DNA from: Picochlorum sp. 'celeri'
Lineage: Eukaryota > Chlorophyta > Trebouxiophyceae
Direction: 5' to 3'
Length of the DNA stretch: 64,000 bases
NCBI GenBank assembly: GCA_010909725.1
Contig: JAACMV010000016.1
Span: 62,001-126,000 of the forward strand
Translations under genes and position numbers: made by a program
Shown: one piece after another, positions 10,129 to 20,943 of the stretch
Layout of the letters: each line of letters starts with the position of its first letter
Numbering within the stretch: the stretch's first letter is position 1
The notes under the pieces: model-generated
Databases searched by the model: none
Seen by the model: only the letters and a program-made list of their open reading frames with translations
What the model was told of the DNA's origin: nothing

Positions 10129-11532
10129 ATGCTGCTCGCAAGAGGACGATCATTAAAAGACTTGAGCACGTGTGCTCAAGTCATCTTATCGCAACTAACA
10201 TGCCACGACAGCATTGGTGGCGTTGTCTCGCAATTCCACACCAGCGTTGCCGTGGAAAAGAAAGAGAACAACAACAATGTGGAGATAATCAAGCGATTAG
10301 CTGAAACGACGGGTCGTTCGCTGGACATTGCGTACACTGCCATTGTCCATCAGCTAGGAATCACCCAACGGTTTTTTCAGCAGGGTGGTTTCGGAGATTT
10401 AAACGTGGTCAATTTTCATGAGGATGTTCAGAGATTCGATCATTGGCCTCCGTCCCACTTTGATGAGGTGTCAATAGACTGGAAAAGGGAGAAGAAGGGT
10501 GATGGTTTTAGTATTTTTCATGGCAAGTTCAAAACGCCTTGTACGGGGACAGCGTATGATGCGTTGCCGGTAGAATCTAGAACCGTTCATGTAAGATGGA
10601 TACGGCCAAATAGTAGGGGCTTGAGCGGCAATCCGACGGTGGTGCACCTGGCAGCTACAGGGGACCATGGGTTTTCTCGGAGGGAGACACTGCTTGCAGT
10701 GCCGCTTGCACGAGAACATGGGATTGGTTCGGTGATCTTGGAAAGTCCGTATTATGGCCTTCGAAAACCCTCATACCAACAAGGGGCAAAGCTGCGTTTC
10801 GTGAGCGATTTGCTCCTCCTTGGTAGGGCAACTATTGAAGAGACATTGTTCTTGTTGTACTGGCTGAGGCTGAATGAGGGGGATGAAACAAAGCTTGGCG
10901 TGTCAGGTCTGTCAATGGGCGGGGTGCACTCTTGTATGATTTCATCTCTATACCCGGGCGACGTCGCGTTGGCACCGTTATTGGCGCCACGATCGGCTGC
11001 TTCGGCATACGTGAGCGGGGCTCTCTTCCATGCTACTGGGTGGAACGCGCTGATGCGTGATGCCAAGGAGCGGTCTGATGAGCTCTTAGAGGCTGTCAAT
11101 AGAGAAAGTAGATCGAGCAGTAGAATTTCTGCATCGAGGGCGCTGGTGAACAAGAATGAGAGAATGATGAAGGCCACTGGTAACTGGTTGGCTAATTGGA
11201 GCAAAGGGTTTAGTGATCAGATGGCCAAGCTATTGGCCCGTGATGCGGCACATGGTAGCGAGTTAGAGTTTCAGGAGTCAGTAGCATTGCTGGAAGCGGT
11301 CTTGGAAACATACACGGATGTGACCAGATTCCCCGTTCCACGCCGTCCTGATGCTTGCGTTATTGTTGCAGCAACAGAGGATGCATACGTCTCGAGGGAA
11401 TCCGTGGATGAAATGCACAAATTTTTAAAAGGATCAGAACTGCGATGGGTGCCTGGAGGCCACGTGAGCAGCTTTGTGTTACACCATGACGAATTTAGAA
11501 GAGCCATCAAAGATGCCATGGCACGCCTCTAG
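10129..11532 (+). CDS. ABHD18-like alpha/beta hydrolase (DUF2048)
   Basis: Single-exon protein of 467 aa starting at the first ATG of the frame. The family pattern is clear: ITQRFFQQGGFGD, HLAATGDHGFSRRETLLAVPLAREHGIGSVILESPYYG, RPxxQxGA-like PSYQQGAKLRFVSDLLLLG, the nucleophile elbow GLSMGGVHS (Ser at about residue 262), then APLLAPRSA and a C-terminal GGHVSSFVLH with the likely catalytic His. The acid is probably the Asp in AATEDAYV. ABHD18 proteins are poorly characterised; mitochondrial location is suggested for animals, and the basic N-terminus here would allow it. A 24-bp inverted repeat lies within the first 60 coding bases. Confidence 0.85.
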   Translation: MLLARGRSLKDLSTCAQVILSQLTCHDSIGGVVSQFHTSVAVEKKENNNNVEIIKRLAETTGRSLDIAYTAIVHQLGITQRFFQQGGFGDLNVVNFHEDVQRFDHWPPSHFDEVSIDWKREKKGDGFSIFHGKFKTPCTGTAYDALPVESRTVHVRWIRPNSRGLSGNPTVVHLAATGDHGFSRRETLLAVPLAREHGIGSVILESPYYGLRKPSYQQGAKLRFVSDLLLLGRATIEETLFLLYWLRLNEGDETKLGVSGLSMGGVHSCMISSLYPGDVALAPLLAPRSAASAYVSGALFHATGWNALMRDAKERSDELLEAVNRESRSSSRISASRALVNKNERMMKATGNWLANWSKGFSDQMAKLLARDAAHGSELEFQESVALLEAVLETYTDVTRFPVPRRPDACVIVAATEDAYVSRESVDEMHKFLKGSELRWVPGGHVSSFVLHHDEFRRAIKDAMARL

Positions 11533-11640
11533 CATGAGTTTGTAGTACCGATGTGACCCCTTTCTCTTTCATCGGTCTGTATCAGGCCCGTACCTGGGTA
11601 TCAAAAAATTACTTATGTATGTATTCTTGTATAATTCATT

Positions 11641-13524
11641 ATGAGGATGGGGGCATATGCACACAGTCTTGTCTTGTGCTGCATCATGTCATCTATTGCT
11701 GCAGCTCGACAGCTGCGCGTGGATGATCAGGGAAACCGACACTTCATCTATACATCTGGAGATGAGATACTTCAAAATGGTTGGGAAATGTCGGGTGAAG
11801 CGTTCAATGCCACGATAGAGCAGGACTCTCTGTATGTACATGTCCAAAGAGGTGGAGAATTTCGTCTTTTGGGAGACAAGGTTTCAGTTGTTGATGGCTG
11901 CGGCACACGATGCTGTCCGCCGCTTTCAGACAAACCCTGTCAAGCAACCCTTGAGATTATTTCTCTTGATTGCGGGTTTCAGCGGTCCTTGTTTTTCGTG
12001 GAGGAAGATGAAACAGGAATCAGGAGTGATCCAGTCAAGGTACGGGACACCATGGCAAACATGTTTGATCCCATGACTGGATTGTGTCGCATCCGATTGA
12101 ATCTGACGGATGCATTTGAGTGGGATCGAATTATTTTTAAAGATGTATCTGGTACTGGATATTCTACGAGAATTCAGAGCATCTCCATACTTTCTTTGGA
12201 GGAACAAAACATTGATCTCAAAGAAACTGTGAGTGGAAAGGTTCCACTCTACTGGCCATCATCCGCTGACAAACCGTTAAAGAGCTCAGAGTCTTTCTCA
12301 AATAGATTGGTGATTGGTCAGCTATTTCCATCAGCCTCTCGACAGGATTTGGAATCATTCTGCTTGGAACTGGAGGAACAAGGAGGTGGAAGGTGTAAAG
12401 CAAATTCAGGCGGTTTCGTGGACTCATCGTGGCCATTCGTGACCATCAATGTCTCATCCTTAGCATCCCTAGAAGCGATGAGATCTTCTCTAGTAAAAAC
12501 CATAAAAATTTTCGAGGTCGATACCGACGTGCAGCTTCAACAGGTCGATACAGAGCAGTCATCATGCCAATTTGTCCCGTGGAATTTGGATAGAATTGAT
12601 CAACCTCGTCTGCCACTGAATGGACAATTTAGAGCCAATGCTACCGGTTCAGGGGTCTTGATATACATTTTGGACACTGGTATTCGTAAAACACACAAAG
12701 AATTCACGGGTCGGACAGGCGACGGGGCTGACTGTATCAAACCTGCTTTGGACTCACTCATGAGTGGATCGTTCGACTTGTCCTGTGTGACGTCACCAAA
12801 TATCACGGATGAAAACGGACATGGGACCCACATCAGTGGTATTGCCGCAGGGGGCTGTTATGGAGTAGCAAAAGGTGCTCAAATCATACCCATCAAGATC
12901 ATAGGATCCAGCGGATCAGGCTCCGTGAGCACCTTGCTTGCCGGGCTCGAGTGGGCGTATGACGACCTCCTCCATCGCACCCAGAAATATGGCCATCAGC
13001 CACCCGCAGTCCTCAGCATGAGCGTAGGGTCCAAGGACAGCATTGCCATCGACTCTGCTGTCGAGAAGATGCAGCATGACCTGAATATTCCAATCGTAGC
13101 CGCCTCTGGAAACGACTTTCAAGCAGATGCATGTTTTAATTCCCCCTCTCGGACACCAGAAACGCTCGTCATCTCAGCAACGAATATAGGAGACCTGCCA
13201 GCAGACTTTTCAAATGTGGGTCCATGTGTCGATTTCTGGGCGCCTGGTGATATGATTCTTTCCGCCAGCAACCAAGCTGACGACAGCACAGCAGTATTTA
13301 GTGGCACATCGCAGGCAGCTCCCATTGCCACAGGCATCATTGCATTGCTGCTGCAACAAGACCCCACATTGTCCCCAGCAGATGTCAGGGCCATTTTGAA
13401 GAAGGAGGCTGTCCAGCTCCCAGAACTGTCGTCTACAACGAATGCATCATCTGGAATGACAACCACGACCGACCTCATCCAAGTACCGACCAATCTGCTC
13501 AGAATGGCAGATCTGCCGAGGTGA
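11641..13524 (+). CDS. Secreted subtilisin-like serine protease (S8A)
   Basis: A 627-residue secreted protease. Residues 1-22 form a signal peptide. An N-terminal region (about 23-220) carries Cys pairs and NxT sites and is not recognised. A pro-region-like segment follows (VIGQLFPS to VDTDVQLQ), then the proteinase K-type catalytic domain: Asp345 in YILDTGI, His394 in NGHGTHISG, oxyanion Asn491 in AASGNDF and Ser557 in FSGTSQAAP. The domain ends near residue 590 and a short Ser/Thr tail follows. It sits in a block of secretory genes. In Chlamydomonas and Volvox, subtilases such as sporangin and VheA digest the parental wall; a similar role is possible here but is inference. Confidence 0.9.
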   Translation: MRMGAYAHSLVLCCIMSSIAAARQLRVDDQGNRHFIYTSGDEILQNGWEMSGEAFNATIEQDSLYVHVQRGGEFRLLGDKVSVVDGCGTRCCPPLSDKPCQATLEIISLDCGFQRSLFFVEEDETGIRSDPVKVRDTMANMFDPMTGLCRIRLNLTDAFEWDRIIFKDVSGTGYSTRIQSISILSLEEQNIDLKETVSGKVPLYWPSSADKPLKSSESFSNRLVIGQLFPSASRQDLESFCLELEEQGGGRCKANSGGFVDSSWPFVTINVSSLASLEAMRSSLVKTIKIFEVDTDVQLQQVDTEQSSCQFVPWNLDRIDQPRLPLNGQFRANATGSGVLIYILDTGIRKTHKEFTGRTGDGADCIKPALDSLMSGSFDLSCVTSPNITDENGHGTHISGIAAGGCYGVAKGAQIIPIKIIGSSGSGSVSTLLAGLEWAYDDLLHRTQKYGHQPPAVLSMSVGSKDSIAIDSAVEKMQHDLNIPIVAASGNDFQADACFNSPSRTPETLVISATNIGDLPADFSNVGPCVDFWAPGDMILSASNQADDSTAVFSGTSQAAPIATGIIALLLQQDPTLSPADVRAILKKEAVQLPELSSTTNASSGMTTTTDLIQVPTNLLRMADLPR

Positions 13525-13618
13525 ATCGACTTGGAGTCAAATACTGTAGGTCACGTATGAAACGCTACTACATGGCATCAATCCAGTAGAAATAAAATAA
13601 ATAAATAGTAAATACTCT

Positions 13619-14827
13619 ATGGGGTATACAATGGTTCCAAACCTGGGGAATAAAACCTCCTCCACTCAAAATATCCCTACGTGGAATTCGGGTGAGAAGG
13701 GATCTCCCAGAAAGCGGCATTTGTCCAGTAAAATTCCTCTTAAAGCACTTTCATTAATTTTCACATCCTTATGCATTGGTTTTGTGGTCGGTAATAGGCA
13801 GAAGGTGGTACAGAGGGCCAACACCGACGGTACACGCGCCTCAGGTCAACGCTCCGTCGAAGAGGCCGGAGGTGGCCCTCTCGGATCTGATGGATTCGCC
13901 GATATTGTACCAGTAAATGACACATTGAGCACTGTATTAATTGATAAGGGATCCGAGCACAGATTCGTGAGAGACTGCAGCGGTTTGAGGAGTTTTAGCC
14001 TTGTTGATAGAGTTCGTGGGACGAATGTGACTGACCTTGTGAGTATCTTGACATCCATGGAGGAGAATAGAAAGCCAATAGCGACCAGAGTGCAGGTCAG
14101 CGGGGTGCCGTGTGCGGGAGAGGATGTGTGTTGTGTGAGAAGGTTTTGGTTCAGATTTGGCAGCACGGATGTGGAGGTGTTTAGACAAGTACTTCAAGAC
14201 CATTACCTGAAGATTCTGTACCCCTTCTCTTCCAGCGACTATGCTCGAGGAGGTATAAAGAATATATTGGATGCTGGAGCCAATGCCGGGTTTTCCACGT
14301 ACATGCTTCGCATGCTTTTTCCTGATGCCACTATTGTGTCTGTGGAGCCAGACCCTGTCAATTTCAAGATTCTGGAACGGAATACAAAGGAGCTTGGGAA
14401 TGTTCATCTTGTGCACGGCGGTCTATGGAATGAGAGTGGTAATATAAAACTTGTTGGGGATCATGGAGACTGGGGAAGGGTGTTCCAAAAGGTGGAAGAA
14501 GGAGGGTCACGGGCATTTTCGGTTGCGGATCTGCAGGAGATGCATGGCATTGACTCTTTTGACTTGGTGAAATTGGATATCGAGGGGGCAGAAAGCATCA
14601 TCTTTGGCCCAGAAGCAGATACATCATGGTTGAATCGTACAAAATTGTGCATCATTGAGGTTCATGACTTTTTCGGAGGGTACTTTGGAGTATCAGAGCA
14701 TGGTGAAACAAGCCGCAGGGTCGATTCGGCCTTGATGGGCACCCCCAGCGACATGGTGAAGCTGTCTGACAATGAACACACTGTATATCTTACACAATCG
14801 TTGCTTGATTTAGTATTGCATGAATGA
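13619..14827 (+). CDS. FkbM-family methyltransferase, membrane-anchored
   Basis: A 402-residue type II membrane protein: a basic cytosolic start, one hydrophobic segment (about 43-58), a variable stem, then an FkbM methyltransferase fold. The SAM site is NILDAGANAGFSTYML, followed by VSVEPDPVNFKIL and the conserved DLVKLDIEGAE motif. In this family the enzyme O-methylates small molecules or sugars; here the signal anchor suggests methylation of glycans or secreted products in the Golgi lumen. The start codon is the first ATG, 94 nt after the preceding subtilase stop. Its 3' end converges on the aquaporin-like gene, with a palindromic AATACATGTATT between them. Confidence 0.85.
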   Translation: MGYTMVPNLGNKTSSTQNIPTWNSGEKGSPRKRHLSSKIPLKALSLIFTSLCIGFVVGNRQKVVQRANTDGTRASGQRSVEEAGGGPLGSDGFADIVPVNDTLSTVLIDKGSEHRFVRDCSGLRSFSLVDRVRGTNVTDLVSILTSMEENRKPIATRVQVSGVPCAGEDVCCVRRFWFRFGSTDVEVFRQVLQDHYLKILYPFSSSDYARGGIKNILDAGANAGFSTYMLRMLFPDATIVSVEPDPVNFKILERNTKELGNVHLVHGGLWNESGNIKLVGDHGDWGRVFQKVEEGGSRAFSVADLQEMHGIDSFDLVKLDIEGAESIIFGPEADTSWLNRTKLCIIEVHDFFGGYFGVSEHGETSRRVDSALMGTPSDMVKLSDNEHTVYLTQSLLDLVLHE

Positions 14828-14848
14828 AAGAAGTATTATAACATTGTA

Positions 14849-14860
14849 AATACATGTATT
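14849..14860. terminator. Palindromic AATACATGTATT between convergent gene ends
   Basis: Perfect 12-bp palindrome in the 34 bases between the stops of the FkbM and aquaporin-like genes. Same core as at 7636-7649. Candidate element for 3' end formation on both strands. Confidence 0.45.
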
Positions 14861-14861
14861 A

Positions 14862-16118
14862 TTATTCAACATTGCTGCGATTCATGGTTTGCACAGCTGC
14901 ATACAACCCTGCTGCTGCACACCCACCCAAACATGGTGCTACAATTGGAATCCACGCATAATAGAATTCGGACTTGCCTTTCCCTGGTATTGGGAGCAAG
15001 AAATGAGCACAGCGAGGCCCAAAGTCTCTCGCTGGGTTCGCTGCCAGAGCCGTCGGACCGCCCAAACCCAACACCAAGAGGAAGACAAAAAATCCCACGG
15101 ACAAGCCCAGCTGAGCATCATACAAGAATGCCTGAGCCTCGTACATTTGATTCGATCGCTGCAGTATCATCAAAAGAGGAAATATAAGAGATGTGGTACT
15201 CAAAAATTCGGTGAGGAAATTGAAGATGGGCGAGTATATGGCAGGTCTTGTTGCAAAGATGCTAAGTTTAGCATTTTGATCGGCAGTGACGGCTGCCGAG
15301 TATAGTTTGTCCAGCGACTCCTTCTTTGACTCGAGCATCTTCTGGGAATTTTTCTGCCGCATCATCATGTTCTTATATTCTTCGAGATCCATATCTTGCA
15401 ATCTATTGTGCACATCGGCGATCTGTGCCGATCGCCGCCGCAGTTTATGTTCAATATTCTCAATGTCCCCAGTGCCATGAGATACCCTATCCAAGCTCGA
15501 TCTACGACTGCTTTCGTGCCCAAGCATGGCATCATGCCCAAGAGCCTTCTCTACCAAATCCGAATTGACAGGAGAGTACTCGGCCGCGTCGCACTCTTGC
15601 TTCAAACAACATTTGATATCCTCCCATGTGCTTTGAATGTTGGACAACCCCTTCTTCCTGGCAGACACATCCGATGCCATGGGATTATACGATGCCAAAC
15701 TCACCGCAGACGTCGTAATACCTTCCTTTCCAAGAAGTAAGAGATCGACATCCTCTGTATACGGCGCGGGTATGTTCTTGAAATGAGGCAAAAAGTGAAG
15801 CCACACAAGCACCGCTCCAACAAAGGCACCCACAAAATCCCCACACACAATAACTACGAATTCCACGCCATTAATCTGACCAAGGATGAGCTCTGCTAAA
15901 GCGACTGCAGGATTCATTCGAGTACTTATATATCCCAACGTCAGAATCGCAATACCAAAACTCAGGCCAAAACCTAGAGCAACAAAACCCCAACCCATGC
16001 TCCGCCCCTTTGTCTTCGATAAGACCTCATTTGCAATCACAGATTCTCCAAAATATATAGCCATCATCATTGAGATAACCTCAGAGGCAAATATTGCCCC
16101 ATAGCTGTAGTCCGCCAT
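14862..16118 (-). CDS. Aquaporin/glycerol-facilitator-like channel with large loop insertion
   Basis: MIP-family channel of 418 aa, about 150 longer than usual. Six membrane segments can be drawn. The first half-helix motif is TRMNPAVALAE (usual HxNPAV, so the His is replaced) and the second is AANPARDFGPR, close to the NPARDFGPR of glycerol-type channels. Between membrane segments 3 and 4, residues about 115-290 are hydrophilic, charged and coiled-coil-like (for example EYKNMMMRQKNSQKML), with CC and several SRRSS motifs. The insertion sits in what is normally loop C. Water, glycerol or another small solute could be transported; the sequence does not decide. No intron is seen. Confidence 0.8.
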   Translation of the reverse strand: MADYSYGAIFASEVISMMMAIYFGESVIANEVLSKTKGRSMGWGFVALGFGLSFGIAILTLGYISTRMNPAVALAELILGQINGVEFVVIVCGDFVGAFVGAVLVWLHFLPHFKNIPAPYTEDVDLLLLGKEGITTSAVSLASYNPMASDVSARKKGLSNIQSTWEDIKCCLKQECDAAEYSPVNSDLVEKALGHDAMLGHESSRRSSLDRVSHGTGDIENIEHKLRRRSAQIADVHNRLQDMDLEEYKNMMMRQKNSQKMLESKKESLDKLYSAAVTADQNAKLSIFATRPAIYSPIFNFLTEFLSTTSLIFPLLMILQRSNQMYEAQAFLYDAQLGLSVGFFVFLLVLGLGGPTALAANPARDFGPRCAHFLLPIPGKGKSEFYYAWIPIVAPCLGGCAAAGLYAAVQTMNRSNVE

Positions 16119-16337
16119 GGCGCAAGTGCCGAGATCACATGCAAGGTCAGACAGTAAGAATCAATACGTTTTTTTTTTGTTATATATCCCTGCCAATGTT
16201 ACATATATTCAATTATAAAGTTTTTGAATAGTAATGCGTGTGATTCTGAGTAGGGTTTGATTCCAGAACCCCATCACCAAAATTGGCCCATAACTTACTA
16301 CCAAGGTAGTCATGCATGCTTCCAACAGAGATGATCT

Positions 16338-16652
16338 CTACTCCATCCCATCGACTCCATTGTCTCCTACAGGGGCTACTGGAAGGATACTCTCGCAATT
16401 GTATGATGAAGGATGTGTATCATTCAGAATGGCCCTTCGTTTCAGCTCTCTGCTCACTTCCAGGATTGATGAGCATGATAGGAGCATCTTTTCTGCATAA
16501 ACATGCTGCAATTCTCCAGGATATGTGTTATGATCTACAGATGTTGTGCTTCCCGGGACGTGCGAGGCTTTGACGAGTTTGGTAAAATTGTCCAGCACGC
16601 TTGCCATTTCTCGGCGAACTGTGGCGTCTAATTCATCAATATTCCCGTCCAT
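16338..16652 (-). CDS. MED22: Mediator complex subunit 22
   Basis: Small nuclear protein of 104 aa in the head module of Mediator, which links transcription factors to RNA polymerase II. The helical signature is kept: DATVRREMASVLDNFTKLVKAS aligned with the family IxxxVxSLNDNFxEILK helix, then VYAEKMLLSCSSILEVSRELKRRAILND aligned with the AAxIVxAGExLLKLxxELKxxxILND helix. The normal length is 110-200, so this is a short version. The last 20 residues are not conserved. Confidence 0.75.
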   Translation of the reverse strand: MDGNIDELDATVRREMASVLDNFTKLVKASHVPGSTTSVDHNTYPGELQHVYAEKMLLSCSSILEVSRELKRRAILNDTHPSSYNCESILPVAPVGDNGVDGME

Positions 16653-16868
16653 ATTTGTTACATGTTGGATTTTTCTACTTCATGGATTCAATAAATAAAT
16701 ACATAGTAGGTGTATGAAGTTTACACATCATTCTTATGCCAGGATTCTCTGAAAAAAAGTCATTTACAAACGGAAACAGGAAAATGGTACTCACAATTTT
16801 ACTTCAAGAACGTGTAATGGTGTGACCTGAGTGAGAAGAAATGAAGCTCTCCCTGCCAATGTAGGAGG

Positions 16869-19800
16869 CTACGATGTCCTCTTGCTCAGCCTAAACATTG
16901 TGGGTTTGGAATTCTTTGTCTTGGAATAGGACATGGAGCAGCCGTTTTCCACGCTAGAAACGGCCAGGTATCCTCTTTTCTTGGGAGAAAATGCGTACAG
17001 GTTGACTTTGGTACAGTCTGAGGTTTTTCTTGGTACAATCTTCCATTTCCAAGATGCACCTCCAAGACTGAGGCCCTTTGATGCATTGCTTGGAGCTGCC
17101 AGAGAAAGAGCCTTGCACTCAGTCCGTTCCCTGCCAATGATTGACGCGATCCCCTCCTTGCTTTCGATTTGCCAGTGTATCCTTCTGGGTTTGCCTTTTA
17201 TCTGCTTGTATCGCTTCATGTCCACCGATGTGGATTTGCAGCGGGGATATTTGTACGCTAGGTAGTACTTGCTACATGGGGAGTAGAGTGGCTTGATGGT
17301 GTAGTATCCATCATATTCGCACGTCTTTGAGGATGATGGAGTGTCTGAAGATGGAGGATTAAGTGTTGGAGAAGATTTTGGTGGTGGCGGTGGTGGTTGG
17401 GAAGGAGGTGGAGGCGGCGGCAAGTCTGCTTCCTGAACCTCAATGGACTCCACTGACTCCAATCCTGCTCCTGGGATCACTTCATCGAGCACTTCATTGA
17501 GTTGCTCAGTATCCTCCAGTGAAGATTTGATATTTGAAGCAGCTTCATTCGCAGAATCAATCGATTTCAAGTCTTTATTGATGACTTTCAATGCCGTCTT
17601 CATGAAAGCTTCGGAATTTGACTGCCTGGCAGCTGAGCAACTCAAAGATGCTGTGCACTCAACATTGGACTTCTCAAGGCCCTTTTTCTCCACCATTCGC
17701 TTGCAGAAATTTGATTCAATATCTGTCTTCTCAGATCCTGTAAGAGAATCGCACGGCTTGTCATCTGGAAGCTTTAATTTCACTCTCATGGACACAACTG
17801 GAGAGATTTTGTCAATAACCTCTGGGGTGAGTTCTGGGGTTTCGGGGCTATCTGACTCTTGCTCCGGCGTGTCTTCTTGTCCTTCTGGCGTGCCTTCTTC
17901 TTCTGGTGTACTCTCTGGGGTATTGTCCTCATTGTTTGGCTCTGGTACCTGAGGTATTGGGTTAGGGGTATCAGTGCCTCCTCCAATGGGAGTAGGAACT
18001 ACACCCCCTCCGCCACCACCACCTCCTCCTCCAATGGGAGTAGGAACTACACCACCTCCCCCACCGCCTCCTCCTGAAGTTGGAGAATTTACTACTGGTG
18101 GATTTATCACTGGTGGATTTACTACTGGTGGATTTACTACTGGTGGATTTACCACTGGTGGTGGTGGATTTGGTGGTGGTGGATTTGGTGGTGGTGGATT
18201 TGGTGGTGGTGGGTTTGGTGGTGGTGGATTTGGTGGTGGCGGATTTGGTGGTGGTGGTGAGGGGAAAACCAGGTTTGATCCTTCCATTCCAATCTTGAAT
18301 TGCCCTGATGATGTTGAAGGGGAATATCCCATGACAATATAGTAGAGGATATATCCAGGTTCCAATTGCACACCCTGAATTTTGTCTGCTCCTGCGTAGG
18401 TCCCACACCCATCATCGTTTGCATAACATTTGCACAAGATTGAATTCTGTGGGCAGTACAAGGCAATCGAAACAGAGTCCCATGAACTTGTCATATCACA
18501 ATTGCCCGCTGTCAATGACCCTCCAGATGGAAGTCCTTTGATTTGAACAATTAATTTCTTCCGATCACTTTGCAAAAAGTTGACTACATCTTCAGCACAT
18601 TCGCCTAGGAATGTTTTGTCCACATGATTTGTTGTCCCTGATGACAAATCATAGCTTATAGAAATTTGTGGGTACGAAGAAGTAGCTGTCATTGAGACAT
18701 CGAACGGCACCACACCCACATTACCAGGAGGTGGAGGTGGCGAATTGGGCGGAGGTGGGGGCGGTGAGTACTGAAGTGTCCCATCCTTTATGCCCACCTT
18801 TACTTCTCCAGAGGACGTAAAACTGCAAAAGACGCATCTATTTGTCAAAATAATCCAAGCTTTAAAAATTTCACGCGGTGACGTACCGTGACCATGGAAC
18901 AAGGACAGTGTAATATCTGTCTGCCGCGTTGTAGGGGACACCAGACACAATCTCCCCTGAACCGTATCCGCAACCATCATCATTGTCGTAACATGTGCAA
19001 GACGCATAGTCCACGGTTCCGCTGACCACGGGACATTTAAATACCATCATCATTGTATCCACAGTTCCCGATGGCTGCACACAATCATCAATCTCCAAAT
19101 CTCCAGAGGAACTGTACTGCGACAAGTTTAATTCAAAAATCAACTTCTTGTACTGACTGGACTGCAGCCTCGCTGAGAAATCACTGCGACATTTCTCTGC
19201 CAATACAGAGTTGATGATATCTGTAGAACCACTGCTCAAATCAAATGTAGCCGATAGGAATGGATATTGGGATGGAGTCAAGGTCGCAGTTTCACTGAGA
19301 CCTAATGGTACCGGTGGTGGTGGCGAAGGTAATGGAGGTGGCGGTGATGGCGACGGAATAGGTTGCCCACTTGCAGCAGCATTGATTGCTCCCCAGACAT
19401 TCAAACGATTACCTCCAGCCACATATTGATTTAGATCAGTGATCTGGTCTGCACCCTGGACCATATATGCAATTATCTCAGAATATGTCAAGGATGAATC
19501 TGCCGCCAACATCAAGGCAGCAGTACCAGCCACGTGAGGGCACGCCATCGAGGTACCTGAATAGACCGAGTACCCATTATTGGGTGTAGTGGATAGAATT
19601 GATGATCCAGGCGCTGCGATAGGAACAATGCGAGGACTGTAATTTGAAAAGTAAGACAGCTTATCCTCACTATCAGTGGATGCCACAGGAAGCACATTGG
19701 GCAAATCATAGGCTGCAGGATATTCTGGATTGCTGTCTATATTGAGAAAGCTGTTCCCTGCTGCTGCAACAAATAAATGATTATTATTCTGCCCAGCTGC

Positions 19801-20943
19801 TTCAATGGCATCATAAAGTGCTGTCGAGTATCCACCCCCACCCCAAGAATTGCTTGAAATTGTGGTGTTTGCTGTATTGACACACCAATCAAGACATTCG
19901 ATAGCATCGAGTGTTGATCCCGACCCAGCATCGCTCAAGAACTTGCAACCAACCAGCTGAATATTCCAATTTATACCTGCCACACCAATGCTGTTATTTG
20001 TGACAGCTCCAATCACACCGGCACAATGCGTTCCATGGCCATTGCCATCCATGCAATCATTTTGGCCTGTGATTGCATTGAACCCTTCCTTCAAAGCGCC
20101 TGCAGCCATATTCGCCTCCAAGTCTGCATGATTGTAATCAATACCTGTATCAATCACACATACAGAGATTGTGTTTGATCCTTTCTGCGTATCCCATGCT
20201 TCTGGAGCCTGAATTTTGCGCATGTTCCATTGTGAGGACCACCTGCTGTCATCTGGGACGACATTTGTCTTCCATATTCGATTTGGCTCTGCGTACTCTA
20301 CTTCTGGACGAGACATAGCTTTCACCAGGGTGGATGCAATAGTTTCATTTTGAGGAACCTTTGCGACAGCAAATGTTTGACCCAAACCACCGAGCACTTT
20401 TTTCACATCTAGATTCAAAGCATAGGGATTTTCTTGTGGCTTCACTTTGACGATAATCTCACCATTAACGATCGAATCATCTTCTTCATAGTTTGGAGCC
20501 ATCTCAGGGGGCATGCTTGGACCCTGCACTGGGGCAGGTGCAGGAACCTCTACTGTAGGCTCTGGTGCAGGAATTTCTATCGTAGGTTCTGGTGCTGGAA
20601 TCTCTTCTGCAGGCTCTGGTGCAGGAACCTCTACTGTAGGCTCTGATGCTGGAATCTCTACTGTAGGCTCTGGAGCAGGAACCTCTACTGTAGGCTCTGG
20701 AGCAGGAACCTCCACTTCCGGCTCTGGTATAGGAACAGGGGCAGGCTGCGCTTCAGGCTCCGTTGAGGACTGAGGCGATTCCGGAATTTCTACGGATGGA
20801 CCTCCAGCAACAGGAGCCTGTGCAGGTCCTTCAGCTGCCGCAACACCAACACCATTCAAAGGCCATCCCCTACGCTTGTCCACCCCCAAGCAACAGGCGA
20901 GGCATATCAGAATCACCCAGGCTCTGTAAACCCCACCTAGCAT
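16869..20943 (-). CDS. Secreted subtilase fused to PPC-like and proline-rich modules
   Basis: A 1,336-residue protein in two exons (20943-18887 and 18822-16869, intron 18886-18823 with a GTACGT donor). Order: signal peptide; a tract of about six nine-residue repeats of the type EPTVEVPAP (residues 70-136); an I9-like pro-region (about 158-225); subtilase domain with Asp265 in VIDTGID, His303 in NGHGTH, Asn397 in AAGNS and Ser465 in SGTSMACPH; a SPPPP linker; a first PPC-like domain containing CTCYDNDDGCGYGSG; a short PPPP linker; a second containing CKCYANDDGCGTYAG; long (PPPPN)n, NPPVV and Gly runs; an acidic PE tract; a Cys-containing helical region; another PPPP linker; and a C-terminal domain of about 150 residues with aromatic/basic repeats that may be a beta-trefoil. 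The exon junction falls inside PPC domain 1 and keeps phase. The proline runs suggest a hydroxyproline-rich wall or matrix protein. Function as a matrix protease is inference. Confidence 0.85.
18080..18270 (-). repeat. Proline-rich coding repeats (PPPPN and NPPVV)
   Basis: Short tandem units in the second exon of the subtilase fusion gene encode (PPNPP)n followed by (NPPVV)n and then poly-Gly blocks. Such runs are typical of hydroxyproline-rich glycoproteins of green algal walls and matrices. The unit periodicity is 15 bp for both types. Confidence 0.8.
20518..20735 (-). repeat. Tandem 27-bp coding repeats (EPTVEVPAP)
   Basis: Within the subtilase fusion gene, a run of degenerate 27-bp units encodes nine-residue repeats of the form EP-x-x-E-V/I-P-A-P/S. 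The units differ at third positions as well as at replacement sites, so the expansion is not very recent. The tract is rich in proline and glutamate and probably forms an extended spacer between signal peptide and pro-region. Confidence 0.8.

Noticed and set aside
17971..18408. Repetitive open frames opposite the proline-rich exon
   Set aside because: Low-complexity coding repeats create open frames on all strands; they translate to Gly/Val or His/Gln runs without independent support.
16869..19007. Separate pherophorin-like gene downstream of the subtilase
   Set aside because: The exon boundary at 18887/18822 falls inside a conserved PPC-like domain and keeps phase, so this is the second exon of the subtilase gene; the DDxCG pattern fits PPC better than pherophorin.
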